Source of the DNA: Theristus sp. LFF4_11 | Lineage: Eukaryota; Nematoda; Chromadorea; Monhysterida; Xyalidae | Direction: 5' to 3' | Assembly: GCA_030248135.1 (NCBI GenBank) | Contig: JASANC010002449.1 | Location: 38,021-102,020 of the forward strand | DNA: 64,000 bases | In this document: positions 34,196 through 48,000 of the stretch, one piece after another | How the letters are laid out: each line of letters begins with the position of its first letter | Numbering within the stretch: position 1 is the stretch's first letter | Translations under genes and position numbers: made by a program | The notes under the pieces: model-generated | Told to the model about the DNA's origin: nothing | Database searches by the model: none | Seen by the model: the letters and a program-made list of their open reading frames with translations, nothing else

Positions 34196-35620
34196 GATCA
34201 TCCGCACAACATAATTTCGGAAAGCCAGCTAGCACGTTGCAACATAATTCGCCCTGTGCAGAGTTTATGTCGCCTGCGCCACACGTTTACAGTGCCGATT
34301 TTTGGGGTTTTACAATTTTGAAATATGCATCTTGAAAAAACGTTATCCATTTATGTGTAGACAGAGAATAATGTTTCAACCCGCTGTGTGTTGTACACTG
34401 TTTTTTAGAGCAAACACTGTCGTTCAGTTATGCATTTGTGCGCAAAACTTTCTTCTTTGATGTCAGAATTTTGATTTTTTGACGTTTCTGAAATTTTATG
34501 GCAGCAAATTAAAAACGGTTTTCACACTTTGTAAAATGATATTTTTTGTCTTGATTCGCAAAACTTTTTTCGAACGTTATTGAGAATACAACATCTTGAA
34601 AATTAATAATTGCCTTGGTTATGCCATACGGAGGATAAACATTATTTAACTATTTTTGGATACTTTGCAACAGTGCAACGGCAACTGCGGCGTTTCCCAT
34701 CCATGTGCAAGCATAGCACCATCGTTGCATCTGCATTTTGTACCTCTGCAAAAGTATTTCCCATATCATAACACTCGCAGCAAGGCGAAGCTGAAGAAAT
34801 ATCACGGTTTTTCTACTTTTTTCTTGCAGTTTTTTGCTTTTAATGTATGTCTTGCTTAATGTGAGGTATATTGTGGGCCATGGTCGAACGGTTCATAGTT
34901 TCCATTCATAGCACACCAAAAATCTATTTGAGACCAAAAAGTTTTTGTTGCTCAAGAACAAAACCGACCAAAACCAGCATGCATGATGTGTTTGTTATAT
35001 ACAAGTAGGTTTAGACAGAAACCCAAAACGGTTGAGCTGGAAACGCGCTATGCACGTCGCCCGACGCCACACATGAAAATGCATAAATACAGTTTTTCTA
35101 TTCACCATTGTGACATTGCAAGTTTCCGTTTTGTGACTCCGACGGCCAAATTTTCAGAAAGCAAACCAGAAATAATGCCAATGCGCAGCGTGATGTACTT
35201 TGACAAAAACTGGTGTTTTGACAACAGCTTGTTTCGAGCCAATGCTGTTCAGATCGATTGCTAAACTCATGTACTCCCTCCACCAACAACTAACCGCGCC
35301 GCGAAACTTCTCGAGTCCCATTAACTAGGAAATGCAGTTTGTCTGTCATTTTGATTCTACCAATCAGCTCACTCGCAATCAAAAGTCGCTCTGCATGCAT
35401 TTTGAAACGAAAAAGAATACCATGAATCTGAGTACGCTCAGAGGCAACAAGAATTGTTGCCGATTGAAAGGAAATGCAATTGTCACGTGAAACTTCATTT
35501 GTCGGGGCCGCACAGTTCCACCAATCAGCCATGCTCGCGTTATTAAAACTATTTGCATATTTTAAGTTCAACCCAAGCACGTCCAGGTCCAATACATAGT
35601 TGCTACCCGTGGCGTACGGA
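34196..35620. other. Intergenic stretch with unassigned open frames
   Basis: Includes a + frame at 34983-35264 (93 codons) and a minus frame at 35290-35592 (100 codons, with DLDVLGLNLKYANSF). Neither resembles a family I recognise. They may be remnants of a repeat. Confidence 0.35.
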
Positions 35621-35629
35621 ATGGTCGAG

Positions 35630-35870
35630 TAAATATGGCGGTTTTTTTAGAATGCAAGGAGCGCGCGAAATCTGAATGAGAAAAAAAGACGTTCAGAAGC
35701 CCAATTTTGTGTCAAATTTGACGTGTTTTTTAAACTAGTTGATTCTTCGTGTTATCTGTTCATTCTTTCTCTCTTGCACACACGAGCTCGAGTGGGAATT
35801 ATCTTGACATTCTTGAAAAAGACAATTCCCAACTCGCAGAAAAAATTGCATCATACACTGTAAAACCTCC
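35630..35870 (+). mobile_element. Diverged Tc1/mariner-type MITE copy
   Basis: Shares ATGCAAGGAGCGCGCGAAAT, GTCAAATTTGACGTGTTTTT and TTGAAAAAGACAATTCCCA with the 265-bp family; both termini are decayed. Confidence 0.65.
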
Positions 35871-38610
35871 TGCACTGCAAGCAAACTTCACTTCATTGTG
35901 CACTGCATTTAAACTGCACTGTATCTTTAAAAACACAGTCAGTCAGTTTCAGTCATTTCATAAAGAGCAGTGCCGGTAATGCAATGCAAGATGCAGTGCA
36001 GGTGCAGTTTTTCTGCGTGTGCTGCTGCGCTCGCTGTGCAACGCCGCCACGCACGCAGCGACGTCGCCGACTAGCCAAGCCACCTAAGCACCCCATGTAT
36101 GCTAGCGGCCTCATCAGTGCTGGTTGACACAAAACAGCGTATCATTGATAGATTGATCAAAATTGCAGACAAACTTGAAACATGAAATGTTTGGATTTTT
36201 TAGAGTCTGAAAAAAATCTGAATCTGCAGCAACCAGTGAAAACGGAAATTGCTGCTTTATTTTCTTTTTCCTCTAGGAACCTGTACAAACATGTTATTGC
36301 TTATTGTCGGTTAAGAAGGTTTCGTGGAATCGAATGACACTTCAATAAACGCTATCAGGATGCATTGCATTTCAACGGTTCTATTTTCATTCCGCTATTC
36401 CAAAAGAGCGTGCGCTTGCTTGTTCCAGCCTGTACATGCATGGTTTCGTCTTCATGTCTGGTTTTGTTGCATCTTTTTGGACATTGAAAAAATCGATCAC
36501 AAAAAGAATTCTGCAGGAAAAATGCCAACACGCGAAAAATGCCAAAATCCATTTCAAAATTCATTCCATGCCAAAGGCCATACCAACATTTTAAAAATTG
36601 CAGAAAAAGCCTAGCGGAGCACCACAAAAATTTGATATGTAATGGATTTTGGCATTTTCTTGAGCGTGAGGAGAATCGCAGAGTCTATTGCTGAAATATA
36701 TAGAAAATGAACACCAATTATTATGATCAAGTTTGTATTTCGAAAAAGTCTGTGCGTGCACGCAATCATAGCACGCTAATTGAATTTGTGTCGGCCAGCA
36801 ATTCAATTGTTGGCCAATGTGGGTGGCAATGGCAAGGCAAGAAGACAAATCACGTGCCAGATCTAAAAACTGCAGCCAATCAGCGTTGGTTGCGTGAATT
36901 TGTCGGATCGACTGCACATTTGCGCCAGTGAACAAGCACAGACGCCATTCAGTTGTTATTTTCAGAGACCCATTCTCCGGAATAATGCAAAAAATAAGAC
37001 CATAAAACACGCGTACCAGGATATTATGGCTTCATATTTCTTCAAAATACGTATAAAAATTGTCGCTTTTGTTTGAGCTTTTTTCAAAAATGGAACCCTA
37101 ACACACGAGTGCAGCGAAGCAGAAAAAGGGGAAGACAAAAGTGAAAGATAAAACCTTTGTACTCTCAAACTTTTAATGTGGGCTGTCTCAACAGTGGGGG
37201 TCCGTGTATCGGGTCTCGAAACGATCTCGCGGCAGAAATGTGTGATTGCCCAGAATAATTTTAGCACAAAACTTGGATCCCTGCTTGTTCGCCATTTTTT
37301 TGATTTCCAGCATTTTCTTGTAAATTTGCTCAGCATTCATGGTCATTCGTTTTTAACATGTTTTCCAACATTCCCACTAAGATCATGTTGAGAGCCCAAG
37401 ATATACGGTGTAAACCGAATTCTGTTGGCTTTATTGAACTTTCACAATCGACTGCAACGCACAGAAAAACTTTTTCTGAAAAAATATGGTTTCAACGCGC
37501 AGTGTTTGAGTGTGTTCCATCCGCAAGGAGCAAAGCCCGCACTTCATTGTTAAAGATACATACAATGAGGTCATGACATTGGTTTTCAAGTTTTATGAAT
37601 GGTTGCTTTTCATTCGTTCGTTCATTAAGAACTAATCAGAAAACTACTAGACTTGGCGCGCATAACCAAATTTGCGGAAAGCTTTTTCTTGAAAACTTGC
37701 ACTCAAACTCTTGCTGACACGCCATATCTTTTTTGTCTTTTCATTTTTGTGACCATTTTTTCTTCATTTTCTGTGGGCTATACATGTGTCAGATATATGG
37801 CTTTTACGTTTCGGGATGCTACTTTTCCATTTTCCAATGAAATAAAGATGCATAATACCGAGCTCCATATACACACGATAGCATGTTGTTGTTGCGCTAC
37901 AATAACAACACAACACCAGCAACCAAGCACACGGCTGCATTCTTAGCACGCAACCCACCAGCGAGTCTGCTCTGGACACGGCCACTTTCAATTGAAACTG
38001 TAACATGGTGAGCGAGTCTCTGAGTTCGTGTATTTCAAAAGTCCTTGCTTGAAGACCGACCACTTCGCCCTGGTGATGTCAATTGCACTGCTTTTCACCC
38101 CCATCATGTTCGCCAGGGGCGCTGATTTCAGCTGCGGTGAGCAAATGGGCTGAGCACACTGCTGTGCGTGCGGCGAATCAGCCAATCAGCGCACTCTCCA
38201 AGCACAGCTAATGCAGCCAATCATCAGCCGCCCGGCTGCACAGCAACCGTGTTTTTTTACTGGGACTTGATTTAATTCAACCGTGAAAACTGCAATTTAG
38301 CCTCCAGTTCTATCTGCCTGCACTCACATTAACCGGAAATACGTTTTGTACGTTGTTGGTCTGTTTTGAAAAAATATGCAAATGTGCCGTATTTTTCATT
38401 AAAACGTGAATTATTTTATTCATTTCATTGATCAACACATTGTCCCATATCCCAACCACTTGTTTACCGACAAACAACTTCTTTCAGGAAAGCAAACCTT
38501 CTTAAGAAAGCAACCGTTGCCGATATTACTGATCTCTATCGAATCTCAGTCACAACAGATGCGGTAATTTCAATGAAATAACTTGTATAAAATAAACAGA
38601 CGCCCCAAAA
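35871..38610. other. Region upstream of the distal PKG start, nothing firm
   Basis: No credible exon. The last 500 bp before 38611 presumably hold the promoter and 5' UTR of the distal PKG isoform. CCAATCAGC-type motifs lie at 36875 and 38180. Confidence 0.4.
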
Positions 38611-39072
38611 ATGAACGCCGCTCTGAACGACATGAAAGTGTTGCTGTATGAGAAGGAGGTGCAAATCAGGCAGCTCCAGGAAGCTGTCATACTGCGCGAT
38701 CGAATCATCGAAGATCAAGCGAGTCAATTGGACAAGTTCAAGTCCGTCTTCTTCATGCAACAGCAACAGAAGCAACAACGAACTGAGCTGAAGCCACCCA
38801 TCAACAACGGACAGAGTGCGCCCGATGGTGAGCGCCGCACGCAGATAAACGAGCTTTTCTTGACCATTCAGATAAACAGCACCGCTGTTGTTCGGTCGCA
38901 CTGTGCAACGTGCCCCTGAATGCTTTGCAGGTGCGTGCAGCTCGCAGCAGCACGAGCGAGTCACACCAACGGCCAGTGGCCATCAACGGCGAGTGGCCGT
39001 GTCTGGCGAGCCAGCCGCCAATCACGCCGCGCAGCAGCCGTTGCGATTGAAGAAGTACCAGAAATCCGTGAG
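38611..39072 (+). CDS. PRKG: PKG distal N-terminal cassette (isoform 1), exons 1a-1b
   Basis: Exon 38611-38827 starts at an ATG and encodes a heptad-rich zipper ([19 protein letters not shown], then [10 protein letters not shown]), the PKG I dimerisation helix. The donor GTGAGC at 38828 is in phase 1. Exon 38931-39072 follows in phase and carries RRVAVSGEP, the autoinhibitory pseudosubstrate, where Ala replaces the phospho-acceptor, and then KKYQKSV; its last two bases AG complete an Arg codon with the A at 54425, giving [11 protein letters not shown]. In this isoform the intron to 54425 is 15.3 kb and contains the proximal cassette and most of the repeats. Confidence 0.88.
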
Positions 39073-42000
39073 GTTGGTCGCATATAGAGGTCTTCATCAG
39101 TTTTGTCATTGTTGCGTGCGATTATTAGCACCGAGACAAACAAATAAAAGAATGTTCTGAATATTGATTGTAATGTCAAAGTGTGGTATTTTGTTTGATT
39201 TTTCTCGGTGCTAAAAACTGTCGTTGCGTCATTTGACGGTTGCAGCTGTCACTCGAATAAAGTGATAAATTTCTTTTTTTGGTGCACATGGAAAAAACCT
39301 GACGGAATCTTTAACACGGAAATCCAGATTTTCCCGGGTGCTGTCTGTGTTTTCTTACAGGAATGAAAGATTAAAAGTCGGCGGAACGCAAGTCCACCAT
39401 TGCATCCATTTTTTGATTTTTGTGCGATCGCCCGCTGGTGTTGTGACATTGACACGCAAAAAATTCTCTGGATACCATTTTATCAAGATGAAACTAGCGC
39501 AAAAAATGGAAAACCAGAAAGTTAGAAACCGTGTTACCAAAATCCTCTCCAACAGAAAGAATAAAAGGGTTCCTTCTCTAGGAGCTTATGTGAAAAAAGT
39601 TGGAGCTAAAAATTTGGAACCAGGATTTTTAATTGACAGAAGTAGGTATTCAGCGGTAAAAAGCGTGCGTACTGCAATGTTTTATCAACCGTGCATTCAT
39701 AATTCACAAAACAATATTCCCAAACGACTTTACACAAACAAATATCGTGTGTTTTTCGCCAAAATATCTTTTGGGGACACTCCCAAGGGTTGCTGAAAAA
39801 ACTTCGCACTCAGCACCAGTAGAATGATTTCGAAAAGTCGTCTGTCACGCCACGTTCCGCAGATTTATCCGGAAACTTATGACATTGTGGTTTTTGTGTG
39901 TTTGCAAAAAACGTTGTTTCATGTGCTGGAGAAGCATATGTTCTTTTGCTTGACTTGAAATTTTGTTTTCCGGTTCTGCACAGACTATTCGCCAAAACCT
40001 TGTTTTCGGAACCAGCCATTCGTTCGAAATGAATTCAAATTCGCGCGCCTTCATACACCGTGTTGCGTGCGGTGTGTGTGCATGCGTGTGGCACAACACT
40101 CGGCTCTTTGAATTTGGTTTTTCTTTTGACCGCGGCGGTTTTTCTGAGCACCCGAACAAATGCAAAACAAATTTCCGTCTGTTTATGCCAGGAAAAGCTT
40201 GCAGTGCATGCATACACTTTATCAGTCAACTTATCTTCACAAAGAAGGTTGCTTTTTAGCTCTAGCTTTTAGTTTAGTTATAAAAGTTAATAACACAGCC
40301 CGGCTGTGCCATAAATATTCAATTTCATCATGCAATATCATGTTTGCAAGCAGAATGAGACGATAATCTATGTGTGTCGGCTTCGGCTGAGCTGAATTCC
40401 CCAAGGTATCATAAGTTCAAAGAGAAGTAAAAAGTTGCAGAATTAATGAAAAATACTGTAATTTTGACGCGACCTTTTCTTATCTGTTCTAAAGCGCTTT
40501 GAATTATTTTTCTGATGATCTGCTTCGGGAAAATACAAGCGACAAAACGCTAGGCGCCGCACATAATGTGCGGTTGCTAAGTGCTGACACCGTACTGGTT
40601 TCAATCCATCCTTGTGATTGTCGAAAACGATTACTTTGTGAACATGATTTTATGGATTCAGAAATCGAATGGAGTTTCTGTAAAAATATTGTCCCAGACA
40701 ATCAAAGAGCATGTGCTACACAGTAATGTGTCAAACAAAACGAAAAACGGCAGAAATTGTTTCTATTGCACGTTGCGATGGAAACGGCGGCTGCCATACT
40801 AAGACCCGTTATAAAGCTGCTTTCAAAAATGATGAACTTCAGTAACGTAAATGATAAATTTTACTAACGAGATCGATGTGTGGTTCCGTTTCCCGTGACA
40901 TCCCTCCTTGAAAATCAGGTTGCTAAAACATAAAACGTTTTTCTAAAAGTCCTGTATAAAAATTTTTTTTTTTTTTTTATTTTTTTTTTTTTTTCATATA
41001 AAAATTCCAATCATGCGGATGCGCGAGCGAGCGCCAGCGAGCGGAGAGCGCATCACGCATAATATGAGCCGTTATCCCCTCGCGCGCTTTTTTCAAATTT
41101 GCTCGCTGCGTCCAGCGAGCATAGTATAAGCCACAAACTTGGCACTGTGCACACGAAACGAACACCCAAAGTTGTGCTTGGAGCCGCGAAAAAAATTTTT
41201 ATCCGACTACTTTTCATACGCTGTAGACACGAAAAACCTATTCTGAAAACAGTGTTACTTCTTTCCCTTTGTATTTTTTTTTTCAGCTATGTAATCAACA
41301 TGTGTTCGCCCTTTAAATTTTTGCCTGCGACACTTTCACAGTCGAACAAAAATGTTCCCTGGGGTAATTCCATCCGGAGATTTTGAAAATCGGGTTAATT
41401 TTTTACCCAGACCCTGTTTTTGGGTAAAAAATTGGGCATTTTTAATTGGTTGGAGGGTTTTCACCTGGTTTTAAGTGTTCGCCCTTTCAATTTTTAGCTG
41501 GGACACTTTCACAGTTGAACAAAAATGTTTCCTAGGGTAATTTCATCCGTATTTTCTGAAAATTTAGTTTATTTTTTTGCCCGGGCACTTTTTTGAGTTA
41601 AAATTGTGCATTTTTGAAAGTTCGTAGCATTTTGACTGAGTATCAGTTTTCACTCTTACAAATTTTGTCTGAGCTACGAAAAATAATAGGAAAAAGGTCT
41701 AGTCCGTAGTAATTCAATGCGCTGATCACGGATTTTGGGTTAGTTTTCTTACGTGAGCAACTCTAGATGCTGAATCGTGACGATTTCCGGCGAATCGGCC
41801 GTGGAAATCGGCGAAATCGGTCCAGAAATGAAAAACAGGAAAACTATGTTTTCCAGTGTAATTCAATACGCTGATCACGGATTTTGGGTTAGTTTTTTTA
41901 TGTGAGCAACTCTAGATACCGAATCGTGACGATTTCGGGCGAATCGGCCGTCGAAATTGGCGAAATCGGTCCAGAAACGAAAAACAAGAAAAGGGTGTTT

Positions 42001-45000
42001 TCCAGAGTAATTCAATGCGCTGATCACGGATTTTGGGTTAGTTTTCTTACGTGAGCAACTCTAGATACCGAATCGTGACGATTTCGGGCGAATCGGCCGT
42101 CGAAATTGGCGAAATCGGTCCAGAAACGAAAAACAAGAAAAGGGTGTTTTCCAGGGTAATTCAATGCGCTGATTACGAATTTTGGGTTAGTTTTTTATGC
42201 AAGCAACTCTAGATGCTGAATCGTGACGATGTCGGGCGAATCGGCCGTGGAAATCGGCGAAATCGGTCCAGAAACGAAAAACAAGGAAAAAATGTTTTCC
42301 AGGGTAATTCAATGCGCTGATCACGGATATTGGGTTAGTTTTCTTACGTGAGCAACTCTAGATGCTGAATCGTGACGATTTCGGGCGAATCGGCCGTGGA
42401 AATTGGCAAAATCGGTCCAGAAACGAAAAACAAGAAAAGGGTGTTTTCCATGGTAATTCAATGCGCTGATCACGGATTTTTGATTAGTTTTCTTATGTGA
42501 GCAACTCTAGATACTGAATCGTGACGATTTCGGGCGAATCGGCCGTGGAAATTGGCAAAATCGGTCCAGAAACGAAAAACAAGAAAAGGGTGTTTTCCAT
42601 GGTAATTCATTGCGCCGATCACGGCTTTTGGGTCAGTTTTCTTATGTGAGCAATTCTAGGTACTGAATCGTGACGATTTTGGGCGAATCGGCCGTAAAAA
42701 TAGCATAGACGAAATTGGCCTAAAAACGAAAAATGAAAAACCTGAGTTGTCCGGGGTTTAGAAGAATGTGTGACCAACGTATTGTGATTTTGGTCCGACC
42801 TTTGGGGCTTATATAAAAGTCAGAATATTATCTAAAAATGCGGGAGACGCATATAAAAGGAGGAATATGGCCTTGTGTAAGCAGTGAAAGACTTGGCTCG
42901 ACAACGCTTTTCAAGTCTCTGATGTGGTACACACGGATACAAGTACATAAGAGTCATATTTTTGCGCCGTTTATTTTTTATTTCGGTTGCAAGTGGCAAC
43001 CCTCGTACATTGTAGACAAATGAAACTTTCACATTTGCTTTTTTCTAGCATTTAGCGACCTCTAAAACCACTAAAATAACGATCAGACTTTAGATCGCTG
43101 ACACTGGTTTGCACAAAGTGTATCGCAGAGGCATTGGGAACGCAAGGTCTCCTTCTGTGGCAAAGGCAATGACTCACCGGTTTATCCTGTCACAAGAGTT
43201 TGGTAAAAAGGGTGAAAATCAACGGAAGACAACACTTTTTGCACTGGTGCTGCTGTATGCACAGCGGTGCGTACGTCAGCAACAACGATAAAGCTACATG
43301 CAGCAATGTTTTGCAATCTCTGATGTTTCTGTTTTTTGCACAGAATTTACAGTATAGCCGATTAAACATGGCAGTTTTTTTTCAGGGTGCAAGAAGCGCG
43401 CGAATTTTGAATGAAAGAAAAAGAAGTTCAGAAACCAAATTGTATGCCAAATTTGACGCGTTTTTTTAAACTAATGGATTATCCGTATTATTCTGTTCAT
43501 TCTTTTTCCCTTGCACACATGATTGGAAATTATGTTGGCATTTTTGAAAAAGACAACTCCTAGTCAGCGACTAATCCCGCCTTGATGGACTGCCTCATTT
43601 ATTCGGCCATGCTGTACAGAATTTCGCACATGATGTGATTTTAGACTAAACTGAAGAGGACAATTGAAAAATATCTAGATAACTTCAAATTTTTTACGCT
43701 TTTCAGCAAGCTTTTAAACAACAAACGCGGCGCAAAAATATGACTCTTATGTACTTGTATCCGTGTGTACCACATCAGAGACTTGAAAAGCGTTGTCGAG
43801 CCAAGTCTTTCACTGCTTACACAAGGCCATATTCCTCCTTTTATATGCGTCTCCCGCATTTTTAGATAATATGTCATGCTGCACAAACACAAAAAAGACA
43901 CAGGTCCACTTGCGGCACCATACTGCGTGCCTCAAAAGGTCAGGTGGCTCACGTTGACGTAACTTGTCTCGTTTGGCGTAAAAGCTTTATTGAAACACAA
44001 ACGTGCATAGACGAAGCCACTTTCAAAGGCAACATCAGAGCCTTTGAACAACAACAACTCGTCAGTTCTGTCATTGACAGTTTATGACCTGATGCGCATG
44101 TTTTGAAATGATTATTGCACTTTATCTAATTTTGCGTATGGACTAACGTGGGATTTATCATGCGGATGCGCGAGCGAGCGTCAGCGAGCGGACAGCGCAT
44201 CACGCATAATATGAGCCGTTATCCCCTCGCGCGCTTTTTTCAAATTTGCTCGCTGCCTCCAGCGAGCATAGTATAAGCCACAAACTTGGTTCCGTGCACA
44301 CGAAACGAACACCCAAAGTTGTGCTTGGAGCCGCGAAAAAATTTTTATCGGACAACTTTTCGTACGCTGTAGACACGAAAAACCTATTCTGAAAACAGTG
44401 TTACTTATTTCCCTTTGTATTTTTTTTTCAGATATGTAATCAACATGTGTGCGCCCTTTCAATTTTTACCTGCGACACTTTCACAGTCGAACAAAAATGT
44501 TACCTGGGGTAATTCCATCCGGAGATTTTGAAAATTGGGTTAATTTTTTACCCAGACCTTGTTTTTGGGTAAAAAATTGGGCATTTTTAGAAGTTCGGAG
44601 GGTTTTCACCTGGTTTTAAGTGTTCGCCCTTTCAATTTTTAGCTGGGACACTTTCACAGTTGAACAAAAATGTTTCCTAGGGTAATTTCATCCGTATTTT
44701 CTGAAAATTTAGTTTATTTTTTTGCCCGGGCACTTTTTTAAGTCAAAATTGTGCATTTTTGAAAGTTCGTAGCATTTTGACTGAGTATCAGTTTTTCACT
44801 CTTACAAATTTTGTCTGAGCTACGAAAAATAATAGGAAAAAGGTCTAGTCCGTAGTAATTCAATCCTCTGATCACGGATTTTGGGTTAGTTTTTTTACGT
44901 GAGCAACTCTAGATGCTGAATCGTGACGATTTCCGGCGAATCGGCCGTGGAAATCGGCGAAATCGGTCCAGAAAAGAAAAACAAGAAAACTATGTTTTCC

Positions 45001-48000
45001 AGTGTATTTCAATGCGCTGATCACGGATTTTGGGTTAGTTTTCTTATGTGAGCAACTCTAGATACCGAATCGTGACGATTTCGGGCGAATCGGCCGTCGA
45101 AATTGGCGAAATCGGTCCAGAAACGAAAAAAAAAGAAAAGGGTGTTTTCCAGGGTAATTCAATGCGCTGATCACGGATTTTGGGTTAGTTTTCTTACGTG
45201 AGCAACTCTAGATACTGAATCGTGACGATTTCGGGCGAATCGGCCGTCGAAATTGGCGAAATCGGTCCAGAAACGAAAAACAAGAAAAGGGTGTTTTCCA
45301 GGGTAATTCAATGCGCTGATCACGAATTTTGGGTTAGTTTTTTATGCAAGCAACTCTAGATGCTGAATCGTGACGATGTCGGGCGAATCGGCCGTGGAAA
45401 TCGGCGAAATCGGTCCAGAAACGAAAAACAAGAAAGGGTGTTTTCCAGGATAATTCAATGCGCTGATTACGGATATTGGGTTAGTTTTCTTACGTGAGCA
45501 ACTCTAGATGCTGAATCGTGATGATTTCGGGCGAATCGGCCGTGGAAATTGGCGAAATCGGTCCAGAAACGAAAAACAAGAAAAGGGTGTTTTCCATGGT
45601 AATTCAATGCGCTTATCACGGATATTGGGTTAGTTTTCTTACGTGAGCAACTCTAGATGCTGAAACGTGACAATTTCGGGCGAATCGGTCGTGGAAATTG
45701 GCGAAATCGGTCCGGAAACGAAAAAAAAAGAAAAAAATGTTTTCAAGGGTAATTCAATGCGGTGATCACAGATTTTGGTTAGTTTTCTTACGTGAGCTAC
45801 TCTAGATGCTGAATAGTGACGATTTCGGGCGAATCGGCAGTGGAAATTGGCTAAATCGGTCCAGAAACGAAAAATAAGAAAAGAGTGTTTTCCAGGGTAA
45901 TTCAATGCGCTGATCACGGATTTTGTGTTAGTTTTTTCATGTGAGCAACTCTAGATACCGAATCGTGACGATTTCGGGCGAATCGGCCGTGGACTTTAGC
46001 GAAATCGGTCCAGAAATGAAAAACAAGAAAAGGGTGTTTTCCAGGGTAATTCAATGCGCTGATCACGGATTTTGAATTAGTTTTTTATGTGAGCAACTCT
46101 AGGTACTGAATCGTGACAATTTCGGGCGAATCGGCCGTTGAAATTGGCGAAATCGGTCCAGAAATGAAAAACAAAAAAAACGGTGTTTTCCATGGTAATT
46201 AACTACACTGATCACGGATTTTGTGTTAGTTTTTTCATGTGAGCAGCTCTAGATACCGAATCGTGACGATTTCGGGCGAATCGGCCGTGGAATTTAGTGA
46301 AACCGGTCCATAAATGAAAAACAAGAAATCGGTGTTTTCCATGGTAATTCATTGCGCCGATCACGGCTTTTGGGTCAGTTTTCTTATGTGAGCAATTCTA
46401 GGTACTGAAACGTGACGATTTTGGGCGAATCGGCCGTAGAAATAGCATAGACGAAATTGGCCTAAAAAACGAATAATGTAAAACCTGAGTTGTCTGGGGT
46501 TTAGAAGAATGTGTGACCAACGTATTGTGATTTTGGTCCGACCTTTGGGGCTTATGTAAAAGTCAGAATATTATCTAAAAATGCGGGAGACGGATATAAA
46601 AGGAGGAATATGGCCTTGTGTAAACAGTGAAAGACTTGGCTCTAGAACGCTTTTCAAGTCTCTGATGTGGTACACACGGATACAAGTACAGGGTGGGCCA
46701 AAAAAAGGTTCCATTTTCAAACTGCTGTCACTGGCTGGTATTTCAATATTATGAGCTGAAATTTTCAGCATTGATAAAACATGTGATGCCATTTTTCTGA
46801 CAAAATTTTTATCCAGTTTGGTCAAGTAGATTCAGTTTTACAGCACAATGTTTAAAAATTCCCAAATTTTCAAAAAAAACGGATTTTTAACCAAGAATTT
46901 AACAACGGATCATTGCTCATAGACATCCAAATCATCATCAAGGTTTGTCGTCCGGCAGCGGCTGGATGGAATTTTACGCGAAACTGGCGAGTCACTGCAG
47001 AAAAACTTTCAGATTGCTCCCACCAGATAGCACACCAACCCGTTGTTCTGCTGTCCACTTAACCATGACGAAACTGCAGAAAACTGAAACTGAAACACTG
47101 TTTTTATTCAAACCGCAGAAGAACTTTTCAAAAGAAACAAATTAACAGACAGAGCAACACAGAAAACAAAAAATCAACTGAACAATTCTTTCTGTCGCAG
47201 TCGCATGGCTGCTGACTCGAGTCCGTTGTGAAACATGAGAATTTCGCTCGAGGTGCTCAAATGCAATTCAAGTGTGAGACCTTTCCACTCTGAGCGCATG
47301 ATTTGTACTATCACGGGTATCCAAAAAGACCAATTTGTCACCTTCGCAACAAAAATTGAATCACGCATCTTGATACTAATTTTTTCTTGCACTCATTTCA
47401 GTCAATTTGTTGATTTTTCGAGCTTTTTAGAAAATCTGCCACAGTGAGCGCTAGGAATTATATATCGGAAAAAAAATTTTGTCAGTAAAATGGCAACGCA
47501 TGTTTTATCAGTGCTGAAAATTTATGCTCATAATATTAAAACACCAGCCAGTGACAGCAGTTTGAAAATGGAACCTATACATTTTTTGGCCCACCCTGTA
47601 CATAAGAGTCATATTTTTGCGCCGTTTATTCTTTATTTCGGTTGCAAGTGGCAACCCTCGTACATTGTAGACAAATGAAACTTTCACATTTGCTTTTTTC
47701 TAGCATTTAGCGACCTCTAAAACCACTAAAATAACGATCAGACTTTAGATCGCTGACACTGGTTTGCACAAAGTGTATCGCAGAGGCATTGGGAACGCAA
47801 GGTCTCCTTCTGTGGCAATGACTCACCGGTTTATCCTGTCACAAGAGTTTGGTAAAAAAGGTGAAAATCAACGGAAAAGACAACATTTTTCACTGGTGCT
47901 GCTGTGTGCACAGCGGTGCGTATGTTAGCAACAACGATAAAGCTACATGCAGCAATGTTTTGCAATCTCTGATGTTTCTGTTTTTTGCACAGAATTTACA

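Larger units (their letters stand above)
41009..43872 (+). repeat. Composite repeat, unit 1 (about 2.9 kb)
   Basis: Starts TCATGCGGATGCGCGAGCGA, passes through GTTCGCCCTTTCAATTTTTA blocks, then 7 tandem copies of a 149-bp unit (about 41710-42720), then a TIR-bounded segment ending at 43872. The same order recurs at 44158 onward, and inverted from 50640 back to about 48170. A fragmentary copy occupies 59010-61000. Confidence 0.85.

Noticed and set aside
39338..39796. 152-codon basic + frame as a gene
   Set aside because: A/T-rich, no recognisable family, no codon bias like the three real genes, and partly similar to non-coding sequence near 32700.
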